Shown here piece after piece: positions 33,692 to 42,493 of a stretch of DNA of 64,000 bases. The translations under genes and the position numbers were made by a program. Each line of letters starts with the position of its first letter. Within the stretch, counting starts at the first letter, position 1. The notes below the pieces were generated by a model that made no database searches, had not been told where the DNA came from, and saw only the letters and a program-made list of their open reading frames with translations. The DNA is from Paenibacillus athensensis (GTDB lineage Bacteria > Bacillota > Bacilli > Paenibacillales > NBRC-103111): the NCBI RefSeq assembly GCF_004514475.2, contig NZ_MYFO02000014.1, forward strand, positions 1 to 64,000. Reading direction: 5' to 3'.

Positions 33692-34840
33692 TTATACGGT
33701 TTTGATCAATACCAGACACATGTCGTCTTGCGGCGCGCTTGTTTTGCCGACCGGATATACATCCTCCAGTAGCCGCCCAGCATCGCCTTCCCCGATACGC
33801 TTCAAACCGCGCATCAGCCTGCTGTACGCCGTCTCGTCGCTGTCGCCGAGCCATTCCGTCAAACCGTCCGTGAACAGCGCCAGTTGGGCTTCCGTCTCAT
33901 ACGTCAGTGTCCCTTTCTCCATCTCGATCGTTTCAAAAAAACCAAGCGCGCAGCAGCCTTCCTCCAGCAGCGTCACATCGCCGTCCAGCACAGCGATGCC
34001 CGCCGGATGCCCGGCATTGACGTACTCAATCGTGCGCGCTTCCGTATCCAGCACCAAATAAATCGCCGTGAAATAATAATTGATCAGGCTATCCGATACG
34101 TGCAGCTGATTCATCCGCCGATTCAGCTCCTGCATCACCCCAACCGGATCGCCAATGCCGACAATCGTATCCTTGAGCGCAGAATAGATATACATACAAA
34201 CCAGCGAAGACGAAATCCCATGCCCCATCATATCGAGCAAAATAATCCCGTAACGCCCGTTGCCAATCGGATACCAGGCGTACAAATCGCCGGCCAGCTC
34301 CGAGGACGGACGATATACGGCCGTAATGCGCGTATGCGCGTCGTCGACCGGATGGCTGAGCATCGTGCGCTGCACCTGCCGGGCCAGCTCCAGCTCGTAT
34401 TTGATCCGCTCGTCGCGTTCTTTATGCCAGTCCTTCTCGAATTTCAGGCGCAGCGTGGACCGGATCCGAGCCAATAGCTCCACCTTATTGATCGGCTTCA
34501 TCACATAATCGGTCGCCCCGGCGTCCAGCGCCTCGGCCAGCTTGTGCGAATCGCCGACAGCCGTCACGAAAATAATCGGGATATCGCGAAAGCGTTCATG
34601 GTTCTGAATCGTCCGGCACGCTTCAATTCCGTCGATTTCCGGCATCATCAAATCCATCAGAATCAGATCGACCGGCGCTTCGCCGCCCACAGCGTCGAGA
34701 TCGAGATGCGTGTACAGCCCCTTCGCCGACGTAAATTGCTTGAGACGCGAATAACCGGCTTTTTGCAAAATCTTCTTTATAATCAACAGATTGGTTTCAT
34801 TATCGTCCACAATGGCGATATTCATATGCAGAAAATTCAT
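33692..34840 (-). CDS. Response regulator with PP2C (SpoIIE-type) phosphatase output
   Basis: 382 residues. Receiver domain 1-130 (IAIVDDNETN, phospho-acceptor Asp in LILMDLMMPEIDG, Lys in VMKPINK), a short helical linker, and a PP2C phosphatase about 165-382 (ELAGDLYAW and IILLDMMGHGISSS supply metal Asp residues; LFTDGLTEW and DDMCLVLIKTV the rest). This is the RsbU/RsbP type that dephosphorylates RsbV, so phosphorylation of the receiver would switch on SigB. The hybrid kinase at 21730-24522 is a reasonable partner. It lies near two rsbVW pairs. Confidence 0.92.
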   Translation of the reverse strand: MNFLHMNIAIVDDNETNLLIIKKILQKAGYSRLKQFTSAKGLYTHLDLDAVGGEAPVDLILMDLMMPEIDGIEACRTIQNHERFRDIPIIFVTAVGDSHKLAEALDAGATDYVMKPINKVELLARIRSTLRLKFEKDWHKERDERIKYELELARQVQRTMLSHPVDDAHTRITAVYRPSSELAGDLYAWYPIGNGRYGIILLDMMGHGISSSLVCMYIYSALKDTIVGIGDPVGVMQELNRRMNQLHVSDSLINYYFTAIYLVLDTEARTIEYVNAGHPAGIAVLDGDVTLLEEGCCALGFFETIEMEKGTLTYETEAQLALFTDGLTEWLGDSDETAYSRLMRGLKRIGEGDAGRLLEDVYPVGKTSAPQDDMCLVLIKTV

Positions 34841-35308
34841 AATGCCTCGCCCCTCCAGGGAAAAATAGATCGGTCCTCCTCATGCTGTATCCATGCAGGT
34901 GCCTATCCTTTCTATATTAGCACGAAAAGAAAAACAGTTCCTTCTTTAACTACCCGCATCGCCGAAAAATGAATCAGCCGGGACCAAAGGATTTCAGTCC
35001 CCCGTTCCTTCCGCCGCCTGAGCGGCTCCCCGAGGGCCATACTTTGCGCATGTCCGCGCCCCAGCGCCGTCTTGCGACCTGCTGCAGCCCTGCAGCAAGC
35101 CCCCTGCTCGCTGCCCCTTGCTATTCAGCCTATCGTCTGGCTGATGGCCTTGTTTTTGCTCATCTTGTCGCCCTGCTCACTGCTCATCTTGTCGCCCTGC
35201 TCACTGCTCATCTTGCCGCCGAATCCGCTTGCCCCTGTTTCAAACATGTCTTGTCCGGTTACAAATGGGTAGGAACGATGAACCACCTCAAACAAAGGAG
35301 AGATGACT
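34841..35308. other. Intergenic stretch with a 24-bp tandem repeat
   Basis: 468 bp without a convincing gene. It holds a SigB-like promoter at 35237-35262 and, at 35158-35220, 2.6 copies of a 24-bp direct repeat (unit starts GCTCATCTTGTCGCC). On the minus strand the repeat lies in a 40-codon frame (35125-35247) reading KMSSEQGD twice, with no good ribosome site. Other open frames here look like chance. Confidence 0.6.
35237..35262 (+). promoter_or_regulatory. Possible SigB-type promoter of the YtxH gene
   Basis: GTTTCA, 14-bp spacer, GGTTAC, about 47 bp before the start codon. The -35 matches the other SigB sites; the -10 is weaker. Confidence 0.45.
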
Positions 35309-35740
35309 ATGAATGAGACGATGACGACGGGAAATACAGGCAAAAGCGGACTGTGGACGGGACTGTTGATCGGAGGCGCCGTAGGCGCAGTCGCTTCCCT
35401 GCTGCTTGCCCCCAAATCGGGCCGGGAGCTGCGCACGGACTTGTCCGAAGCTTGCAAGGAGCTGAGCGGCAAAGCCTCGAACCTGGCCGCCACAGCCGGC
35501 GAAAAAGCAGGCCAATTGATCAACGCTGCCAGCGATAAAAGCGGTCAGATCGCTTCCGCCGTGAGTGCCACCACGCGCAAGCTGGCTGACGGCATCAGCC
35601 GTCAAGCCGGAGACATCGCCGAGCAGGTGCAGGACGGCAAAGAACGCATGTCCGATGCGCTGCACACGGCGAAGGACCGTCTGGAAGACGCCGCACAAGG
35701 CGGCGCAGCCGAACACAACAAGCCGCAAAGCCGGCTGTAA
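35309..35740 (+). CDS. YtxH domain general stress protein
   Basis: 143 residues. N-terminal membrane span (GLWTGLLIGGAVGAVASLLLAP) followed by KSGRELRTDL, the YtxH signature, then a long amphipathic helix rich in Ala, Lys, Asp and Glu of apolipoprotein/LEA character. Bacillus YtxH relatives are SigB-dependent. I start at the second ATG (35309), which has GGAG 8 bp upstream. The following gene begins 14 bp later. Confidence 0.87.
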   Translation: MNETMTTGNTGKSGLWTGLLIGGAVGAVASLLLAPKSGRELRTDLSEACKELSGKASNLAATAGEKAGQLINAASDKSGQIASAVSATTRKLADGISRQAGDIAEQVQDGKERMSDALHTAKDRLEDAAQGGAAEHNKPQSRL

Positions 35741-35754
35741 GGGAGGGAACTGCC

Positions 35755-36180
35755 ATGAGCTGCAGTGAGCTGCACGATCAGTTGAACGAGTTGGGATTGA
35801 AGCGCATCCAATATCTGGAGAAGTCCGTGTACGAGGTCGACATGACCGATGAAGCGACCGACAGCGCGTACACCTTTACCGTCAGCATCCTCCGCTACGA
35901 GGACGGCGAGACGGCTGTCCAGCTGGAAGAAGCCGGCATGGACAACACGGTCATGGTGCCACTGCACATCCGTTGCGCCGCGCTCAACAAACTGCGTGAG
36001 ATCGAACAAATCTGCCGTAATAGCAGAACCGATCCCGCGGTCGAGTCGGCAGCGCACGCCACCAACGGCTCCATGGCCCCGAACATGGACGAGATGAAGA
36101 AGCTGGGCAACGAAATGAAGCAGATGAAAACCAACAGTGAACTGCTGGAAGAGAATATGATTCCCGATCCGATCCAGTAA
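35755..36180 (+). CDS. Hypothetical stress-operon protein
   Basis: 141 residues, cytosolic, unrecognised. The first 85 residues look like a small alpha/beta domain (KRIQYLEKSVYEVDMTDEA, TFTVSILRYEDGETAVQLEE). The rest is polar and probably helical (MDEMKKLGNEMKQMK). GGGAGGG precedes the ATG. It is co-transcribed with the YtxH gene and followed by a strong terminator, so it is likely also a stress protein. Confidence 0.75.
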   Translation: MSCSELHDQLNELGLKRIQYLEKSVYEVDMTDEATDSAYTFTVSILRYEDGETAVQLEEAGMDNTVMVPLHIRCAALNKLREIEQICRNSRTDPAVESAAHATNGSMAPNMDEMKKLGNEMKQMKTNSELLEENMIPDPIQ

Positions 36181-36201
36181 GGGAAGCTGTCGCGTGACAA
36201 T

Positions 36202-36250
36202 AACAAGCCAAAAGCCCGATTCGCAGGAGTCGGGCTTTTGGCTTGTTGTT
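36202..36250 (+). terminator. Strong terminator after the YtxH operon
   Basis: An 18-bp perfect stem (AACAAGCCAAAAGCCCGA and complement) with a 10-nt loop, then GTTTT. It also insulates the distal end of the CRISPR array. Confidence 0.92.
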
Positions 36251-36280
36251 TTCATGTTTTGCCTACGGTGTGCGGGCTTT

Positions 36281-39021
36281 CTCTTAATTCACGCATCCCA
36301 TACGGGATGCGACTGGCTCGCCGTCGGCTTCCATCCCGCTGACATTATTTCAATTCACGCATCCCATAAGGCATGCGACGAGTAACAACCAGTTGACACT
36401 TACTACTGATCCTGATTTCAATCCACGCATCCCATACGAGATGCGACCACGGATCTTTTCAAGCTCTCCTACGGACAGATGCGCATTTCAATCCACGCAT
36501 CCCATACGGGATGCGACCTCGCCGCCAATGTAAATCCAAAAATAGTTCAAATTTCAATCCACGCATCCCATACGGGATGCGACACATGGCGAATGGGCTA
36601 CTTTGGATGACATATTATTTCAATCCACGCATCCCATACGGGATGCGACTCGCACTGGCCAAGTAACATTGGATCAATACACATAATTTCAATCCACGCA
36701 TCCCATACGGGATGCGACTCAATCTCCTCTTTGGTTGCATCGCGCACCGTTAATATTTCAATCCACGCATCCCATACGGGATGCGACTATTATTCTTCGG
36801 GTTCTTCTGGTGGGCTATCATCATTTCAATCCACGCATCCCATACGGGATGCGACCAGCATAGACAGCGTTTTTGATAATGTTCAGAACAATTTCAATCC
36901 ACGCATCCCATACGGGATGCGACGGCCAATTTTCGTATTTCGTCTACGGGATTGGGCATTTCAATCCACGCATCCCATACGGGATGCGACTGGGAACACG
37001 TTTAACAGCACGGGTAATCAGGCTCTATTTCAATCCACGCATCCCATACGGGATGCGACCGTATAAATCGCATGCGACACGTCTGGGTGAACCATTTCAA
37101 TCCACGCATCCCATACGGGATGCGACCGGAGCTCTTGAATTTCATCAAATACAGCAAATTCATTTCAATCCACGCATCCCATACGGGATGCGACGTGGAG
37201 CGTGATCGAGGAAGTCGATTTAATCGTTATTTCAATCCACGCATCCCATACGGGATGCGACCGCTGAGCAAATCAACATGCTCGCGCGGTCGGAAATTTC
37301 AATCCACGCATCCCATACGGGATGTGACTCGACATTCAGCCAGAGGGGGGTATGGGTATTTGTATTTCAATCCACGCATCCCATACGGGATGCGACTGTC
37401 GTTTTTGATAGAGTAAGTATCAGTTAGTCGGATTTCAATCCACGCATCCCATACGGGATGCGACAGCATACCACGACAAAACATCGTTCGACAAGAGGGA
37501 TTTCAATCCACGCATCCCATACGGGATGCGACTGACGACTTTTCTTACATTATAAATTCGGATCATATATTTCAATCCACGCATCCCATACGGGATGCGA
37601 CCAAACTGGCCAGCTTGTGTTCAAACATTCCGATTTTATTTCAATCCACGCATCCCATACGGGATGCGACGGAAACCGTTCAAGGGAGATTAGACTACAG
37701 ATGAATTTCAATCCACGCATCCCATACGGGATGCGACTGACGGCTCCTGCCAGATTGGGTGCTTTCCAGCTATTTCAATCCACGCATCCCATACGGGATG
37801 CGACAATCGAACACAAGGATGCAAAAACTGTATAGGGGAATTTCAATCCACGCATCCCATACGGGATGCGACATTGGGGCAATCTCGATTACGGCGTTAT
37901 GGAGCTTATTTCAATCCACGCATCCCATACGGGATGCGACCTCAACAAGAGCAAAGTATTTTTCTTTAAAAGCTTATTTCAATCCACGCATCCCATACGG
38001 GATGCGACGATAACTGGTCGTGGAGACGGAACCGCCTTGCCTATTTCAATCCACGCATCCCATACGGGATGCGACGACCCATCCCCATCCTGCCGCGTAT
38101 GCAACAGTAGATTTCAATCCACGCATCCCATACGGGATGCGACTTACCTGTCTTTACACGGCGGCTCCGCGCTTTTTGGGATTTCAATCCACGCATCCCA
38201 TACGGGATGCGACGCCATGCGAGCAGCAGCGGCAGGAGCGGAAGGAGATTTCAATCCACGCATCCCATACGGGATGCGACGAAAAATTACAGCTCCAGTC
38301 GATACGGTCGTTGTATTTCAATCCACGCATCCCATACGGGATGCGACTATTTGTTTGATCGTCAGCTTCCTGTTACTAAAGCATTTCAATCCACGCATCC
38401 CATACGGGATGCGACCACGTACATACGCGCAGTTTTCGTTGAACGACGATTTCAATCCACGCATCCCATACGGGATGCGACCGCTCATGTTCACTAATCC
38501 GTTTTGGGCTAAGTTATTTCAATCCACGCATCCCATACGGGATGCGACAAAAAAAATAACATGAGAGGGGTTCTTTAGATTGATTTCAATCCACGCATCC
38601 CATACGGGATGCGACTTGGAGCTTTGCTCGGCTGCGACACGTGAAGAATTTATTTCAATCCACGCATCCCATACGGGATGCGACTGATTCAAAAACTCTA
38701 TTTCTGTATCTGATTTTTATTTCAATCCACGCATCCCATACGGGATGCGACTTTTCTTGAAAAAATGGCAGAAACCTGGCAGGAAAGATTTCAATCCACG
38801 CATCCCATACGGGATGCGACTGTTTTGATTATTCAGCGGGATCGTCCTGCTCAAATTTCAATCCACGCATCCCATACGGGATGCGACCTTCTTTGTCCCA
38901 TCCATTCAATACGGATTCAGCATTTCAATCCACGCATCCCATACGGGATGCGACGCAACCAGGATTACCTGGATGCAATGGCCGTCGTATTTCAATCCAC
39001 GCATCCCATACGGGATGCGAC
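36281..39021 (-). CRISPR. Type I-C CRISPR array, 41 repeats and 40 spacers
   Basis: The repeat is 33 bp; spacers are about 33-37 bp. Read on the minus strand (transcribed direction) it begins GTCGCATCCCGTAT, forms an 8-bp CGCATCCC/GGGATGCG stem and ends GTGGATTGAAAT, the I-C handle. I count 41 units. The three at the low-coordinate end are degenerate: 36281-36313 has several changes, 36346 has CATAAGGCATGC, 36413 one change. The unit near 37296 has one change. Degeneration at that end and the leader plus cas2 at the other mean new spacers enter at 39021. All spacers look different from each other. Confidence 0.98.
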
Positions 39022-39187
39022 AGCGGTTTTAGGCCAAAAAACAACCAAAAACGCACATTAATTACAAAAAACAACCTAACTATTCATTACAAAAAGCAAT
39101 TCAAAACCTCTTAGCCTAAAAAATAGAAGTATTTGTAAAATTAGAGGTGCGAATCTCTTATAAAGGTATGTGTACTTAACTTCCGCA
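39022..39187 (-). promoter_or_regulatory. CRISPR leader
   Basis: 166 bp between cas2 and the newest repeat, A-rich on the plus strand (T-rich as transcribed). It contains repeated CAAAAAACAACC-like motifs at about 39034-39077. It should hold the array promoter and the adaptation signals next to 39021. Confidence 0.8.
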
Positions 39188-39478
39188 CTACAGGATGAGA
39201 GTCCCTTCCAGATCAATCGATTCTTTGACACCGAAATGCTCAACTTTGTTTTTGAAATGGTTTCCAAGTTGATAAAAGCGCAGACTATCTTGCTCTTGAT
39301 CAATAATAGCAAGCAGTCTGATTTTTAAGCTTGCAAACTGAGTCGCATCCACTACACATTCAAAAACGGAGTTTTGCACGCGTTGACCTACATCTTGACA
39401 AGCTTTGGATACTTGACGTAATCTCCGCTGGCCTGCGCTATCCATCGTACTTACATCGTAAGTCACCAACACAAGCAA
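39188..39478 (-). CDS. cas2: CRISPR adaptation endonuclease Cas2
   Basis: 96 residues, ferredoxin-like fold, start LVLVTYDVSTMDSAGQRRL with the conserved Asp after TY. It forms the spacer integration complex with Cas1. Start is TTG at 39478 behind AGGTGA. It is the last cas gene before the leader. Confidence 0.95.
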   Translation of the reverse strand: MLVLVTYDVSTMDSAGQRRLRQVSKACQDVGQRVQNSVFECVVDATQFASLKIRLLAIIDQEQDSLRFYQLGNHFKNKVEHFGVKESIDLEGTLIL

Positions 39479-39488
39479 CGCCGCTCAC

Positions 39489-40520
39489 CTACTTCCATAA
39501 AAAAGGGGGATATTCATCCAGATCATTTCTCAAGTGCCGGGCTAACAACAAGGCTTGCGCATATGGCACAAGTCCCCACGATATCTTCTCGCCCAAATAA
39601 GGGTGGGTAATTTTGTCCTGTTTCTTATTTTGCCAAGCCGTAAGGAAATTTCTTCTTGCTTCATCTTTCATCATAACAGCGCCATTTTCTTTTTTCAAAA
39701 AGTCTTCCTTTTTGACGATTTTTTTGTTGATCAGCGACAATACAAACTTATCTGCATATACGCCACGCAGCTCCTCCATGACATCTAACGCCAGAGAGAC
39801 GCGCCCCGGCCGGTCGCGATGCAGAAATCCAACATAAGCATCCAAGCCCACCCCCTCCAGTGCAGCTGCAACGTCATTTGCCAGGAGAGAGTACGCAAAC
39901 GATAACATCGCATTAACATGATCAAGCGGAGGTCTTCTTGATCGGGAGCGAAAGTAGAAATCTTCTTTGTTCTGTAAAATCATTGCATCGAACAATGAAT
40001 TATATCCTACAGCGGCTTGCCCCTCAAGTCCTCGTAGCCTCTGTAAATCTTCACATTGCCTGACTTCCAATAGAAGATTCGACAACTGCTGAGATACCAT
40101 TTTGAATTGATTGACATCGATACGTAATGGATAATCCCGAGTCATGCGCTCCAATAGCCATTTGTGGTTGTAGATTTTTCCGATAATAAAATTTCGCGCA
40201 ATTCTTGCTGAGTAAACCTCATTCTCTGACACGGCATATTGCTTCTTGCGTAACACCACATTTCCCCGACTTTCTCCAATAACCCTGGCAAGGAACCTGC
40301 CGCTGGATGTGTAAAAGACGATTGAAATGTTTCGTTCGGCACAATAACCCATTAATGCAGGACTTGCCCCGGTATACCCGAACGAAATAATCGATTCCAG
40401 ATTATGCAGAGGCAATCTGCCTAGAGTCTCCTTCTCTTTCAAAACGACAATGTTGTCGCCATCCAAAGAAAGATACGCCTCAGGTTGAGTAATAAACAAC
40501 GTATTCAGTAATTTCCTCAT
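39489..40520 (-). CDS. cas1: CRISPR integrase Cas1
   Basis: 343 residues. An N-terminal beta domain (LNTLFITQPEAYLSLDGDNIVV, residues 4-25) is followed by a helical catalytic domain with LRGLEGQAAVGYNSLF (metal Glu), PLDHVNAMLSFAYSLL (His) and GFLHRDRPGRVSLALDVMEELR (Asp region). It overlaps the cas4 stop by 4 bp. Length and motifs are normal for subtype I-C. Confidence 0.96.
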   Translation of the reverse strand: MRKLLNTLFITQPEAYLSLDGDNIVVLKEKETLGRLPLHNLESIISFGYTGASPALMGYCAERNISIVFYTSSGRFLARVIGESRGNVVLRKKQYAVSENEVYSARIARNFIIGKIYNHKWLLERMTRDYPLRIDVNQFKMVSQQLSNLLLEVRQCEDLQRLRGLEGQAAVGYNSLFDAMILQNKEDFYFRSRSRRPPLDHVNAMLSFAYSLLANDVAAALEGVGLDAYVGFLHRDRPGRVSLALDVMEELRGVYADKFVLSLINKKIVKKEDFLKKENGAVMMKDEARRNFLTAWQNKKQDKITHPYLGEKISWGLVPYAQALLLARHLRNDLDEYPPFLWK

Positions 40521-41176
40521 CTTCCGATAGTTCCTTCAATATAATTCTTAACGCTTCGCTTGTTCATTAACTCAGGCAAGCAAATATGCTGCAGAGAGCA
40601 ATTTTGGCAGAAAGGACCTGTTTTTACTTTAGGCGTATATCTACGACCATAGTAGTCCTGCATCTCACGAACGATGATTTTGACTTTATCCTTCAAACTC
40701 GCTGTTAACTGAACCTCCACCCGATGCTTGATCTCATGGTAATAGATGGCTCCGACCTCAATCTCGCAAAGTAACATTTCTTCAAGACAAATGCTTTGCG
40801 CTACAAGCTGCATAATATCTTCATCTTTTAACTTGGGTTTGCCGCGCTTGTATTCCACCGGATAAACGGCATAGCTTCCTTCAGCATCATGAATAGGAAC
40901 TCCCTGATCGCTGCGTATAAATTCCACCACGTCACAAATCCCCGAAATACCCAGCATCTCTGATTTGACTGGCATAGCGCGAACAATAAGCTTATCTCCC
41001 CGTTTTTCGCGAATAAAGGGTTGGTCGGCCTTCTGGTGAAGATGCGAACCTTCGATGGTTTTTACATTTTCCTCCCATTGCTGCTCAATATGAATAAGCG
41101 CCCACTGACGCTTGCAAAATTGAAAATGTTGAATGCCCGATAGCATCAAATAATCGGCATCTTCACTAATTTCCAT
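40517..41176 (-). CDS. cas4: Cas4 RecB-like nuclease
   Basis: 219 residues. Four cysteines for an iron-sulfur cluster (HFQFCKRQW near the start; GPFCQNCSLQHICLP near the end) and a RecB-type core with YPVEYKRGKP containing the catalytic Glu and Lys. In I-C systems Cas4 trims prespacers and selects the PAM. It overlaps cas7 by 11 bp. Confidence 0.95.
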   Translation of the reverse strand: MEISEDADYLMLSGIQHFQFCKRQWALIHIEQQWEENVKTIEGSHLHQKADQPFIREKRGDKLIVRAMPVKSEMLGISGICDVVEFIRSDQGVPIHDAEGSYAVYPVEYKRGKPKLKDEDIMQLVAQSICLEEMLLCEIEVGAIYYHEIKHRVEVQLTASLKDKVKIIVREMQDYYGRRYTPKVKTGPFCQNCSLQHICLPELMNKRSVKNYIEGTIGR

Positions 41177-42029
41177 TCAAAACCTCAACTTCCAAACCGT
41201 CCAAGGGACTCACCGTAAAGCGGTAGTCCTGAATTTGTCTAGGTTCCTTAACCAACTTCTCCCATACTAAAGAGCGATGTACTTTGGCTGACGAATGTTG
41301 TCCCATTTTGGATTTGTGTACCCACCAATACACGTGATGTACCTCCATGCTGCCTTCGGGTCTTGCAGAAGAGGCGTCATTTTCAAACAACGTCACCAAG
41401 GCTTCCTGAATCTTACTCGCATCCTGTTCGGTAAATCCGGTTTTTTCAGCCAATTGCGTATTGATGCTTCCGTAGAAAATATAAACGCCCCATTCCACGC
41501 GATGCTTCATGCCCATCGTATCAGAACCTCGGGATGCGCCCGGTTCGGAATTAACACTTTTGGTAATCTGCATACTTGTAATGTCAACAGGTTCGATGCT
41601 GGTTGCTGTATGAATGGATACCGGTCCGCGAATCCCTACCGACACGCCTTGACCTTTATCTTGTCCTTTAAAAGCAAACACTTGGCCGAAGCTTCGCACA
41701 TCAAGCCACTCCTCACAAGCAATTCCGGCGAATTCCTCGGCAGTCGCAGACTTCGCTTTCAGCGCCTTTTCTAACCGGGCGTTCCCGTCGGCACGTTCTC
41801 GCAAGCTGCCAAATGCATCTGATTTCCGATCATTAGACTGAACGAAAATCGCTTCGCCCATATCCTGCAGCCGATTTCTTATTTTCCGTTTCAAAGCCAC
41901 GTCCGAAATCTCACCGTAGCCATCATAGTTTTGTCGCGGCCGGTTTCCGTTCAGGGGGTCGCCGTTCGGATTAGCGCGAGTTACCGACAAAACTACTGCA
42001 AAATCAATCTTTCTATCCAAAATGGTCAT
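41166..42029 (-). CDS. cas7c: Cascade backbone protein Cas7 (Csd2 type)
   Basis: 287 residues, RRM-fold crRNA-binding subunit that polymerises along the guide. The start DRKIDFAVVLSVTRANPNGDPLNGN is typical of Csd2. GGAGAGAG precedes the ATG. It lies 14 bp after cas8c. Confidence 0.95.
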   Translation of the reverse strand: MTILDRKIDFAVVLSVTRANPNGDPLNGNRPRQNYDGYGEISDVALKRKIRNRLQDMGEAIFVQSNDRKSDAFGSLRERADGNARLEKALKAKSATAEEFAGIACEEWLDVRSFGQVFAFKGQDKGQGVSVGIRGPVSIHTATSIEPVDITSMQITKSVNSEPGASRGSDTMGMKHRVEWGVYIFYGSINTQLAEKTGFTEQDASKIQEALVTLFENDASSARPEGSMEVHHVYWWVHKSKMGQHSSAKVHRSLVWEKLVKEPRQIQDYRFTVSPLDGLEVEVLNGN

Positions 42030-42043
42030 AACGCTCTCTCCTT

Positions 42044-42493
42044 TTATTCAGCTGCTTCTTCGGCATCTGATGATTGTTTATGAACGTATCTCAATTCATG
42101 TCGCTGACTGGAAAAGCCCAGTAAGTAAACGTCAGCTAGCCGTTCGTTATTAAATTGATCCGCGGGAATATGAGAAAGAATTTCATCAATCAAATCATTA
42201 TACGATTTGGCTTTTCTTCCGAGCTTGGCTTTGTAGGGCAATAAGCTGTCCTGAATCGTTCTCCAGGTTCTTGCCGGATGCATCGAGAACGCATGCATAT
42301 ACCGAGCTGCATTCGTTTCCCGGTCTTCTTTGCCCAAAGCCCATTTTTCCAGCATGTCCGCCACTGCCAACAAACGGCCGAACAAATAGCTTCGATCATA
42401 ATTCGTAGTATCCAAGGCCACTGAACATTTCTCCTTTCGGTTTATAAGTGCGCAAGCAATACTTAGCGTCTTCTCCCATTCCCAGCGTTCCAT
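42044..42493 (-). CDS. Possible internal Cas11c small subunit
   Basis: In characterised I-C systems the small subunit is made from an internal start near the 3' end of cas8c. Here the in-frame ATG at 42493 ([20 protein letters not shown]) would give 149 residues that are almost entirely helical, as expected. No strong ribosome site precedes it, so the exact start is uncertain. Confidence 0.35.
   Translation of the reverse strand: MERWEWEKTLSIACALINRKEKCSVALDTTNYDRSYLFGRLLAVADMLEKWALGKEDRETNAARYMHAFSMHPARTWRTIQDSLLPYKAKLGRKAKSYNDLIDEILSHIPADQFNNERLADVYLLGFSSQRHELRYVHKQSSDAEEAAE

Noticed and set aside
34969-35316. 115-codon plus-strand frame before ytxH
   Set aside because: No ribosome site, Pro/Cys-rich, and it contains the promoter and the direct repeat.
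36294-39061. Open frames rich in FQSTHPIRDAT, ISIHASHTGCD and FNPRIPYGMR
   Set aside because: They are the CRISPR repeat read in three frames; no ribosome sites, and they end with the array.
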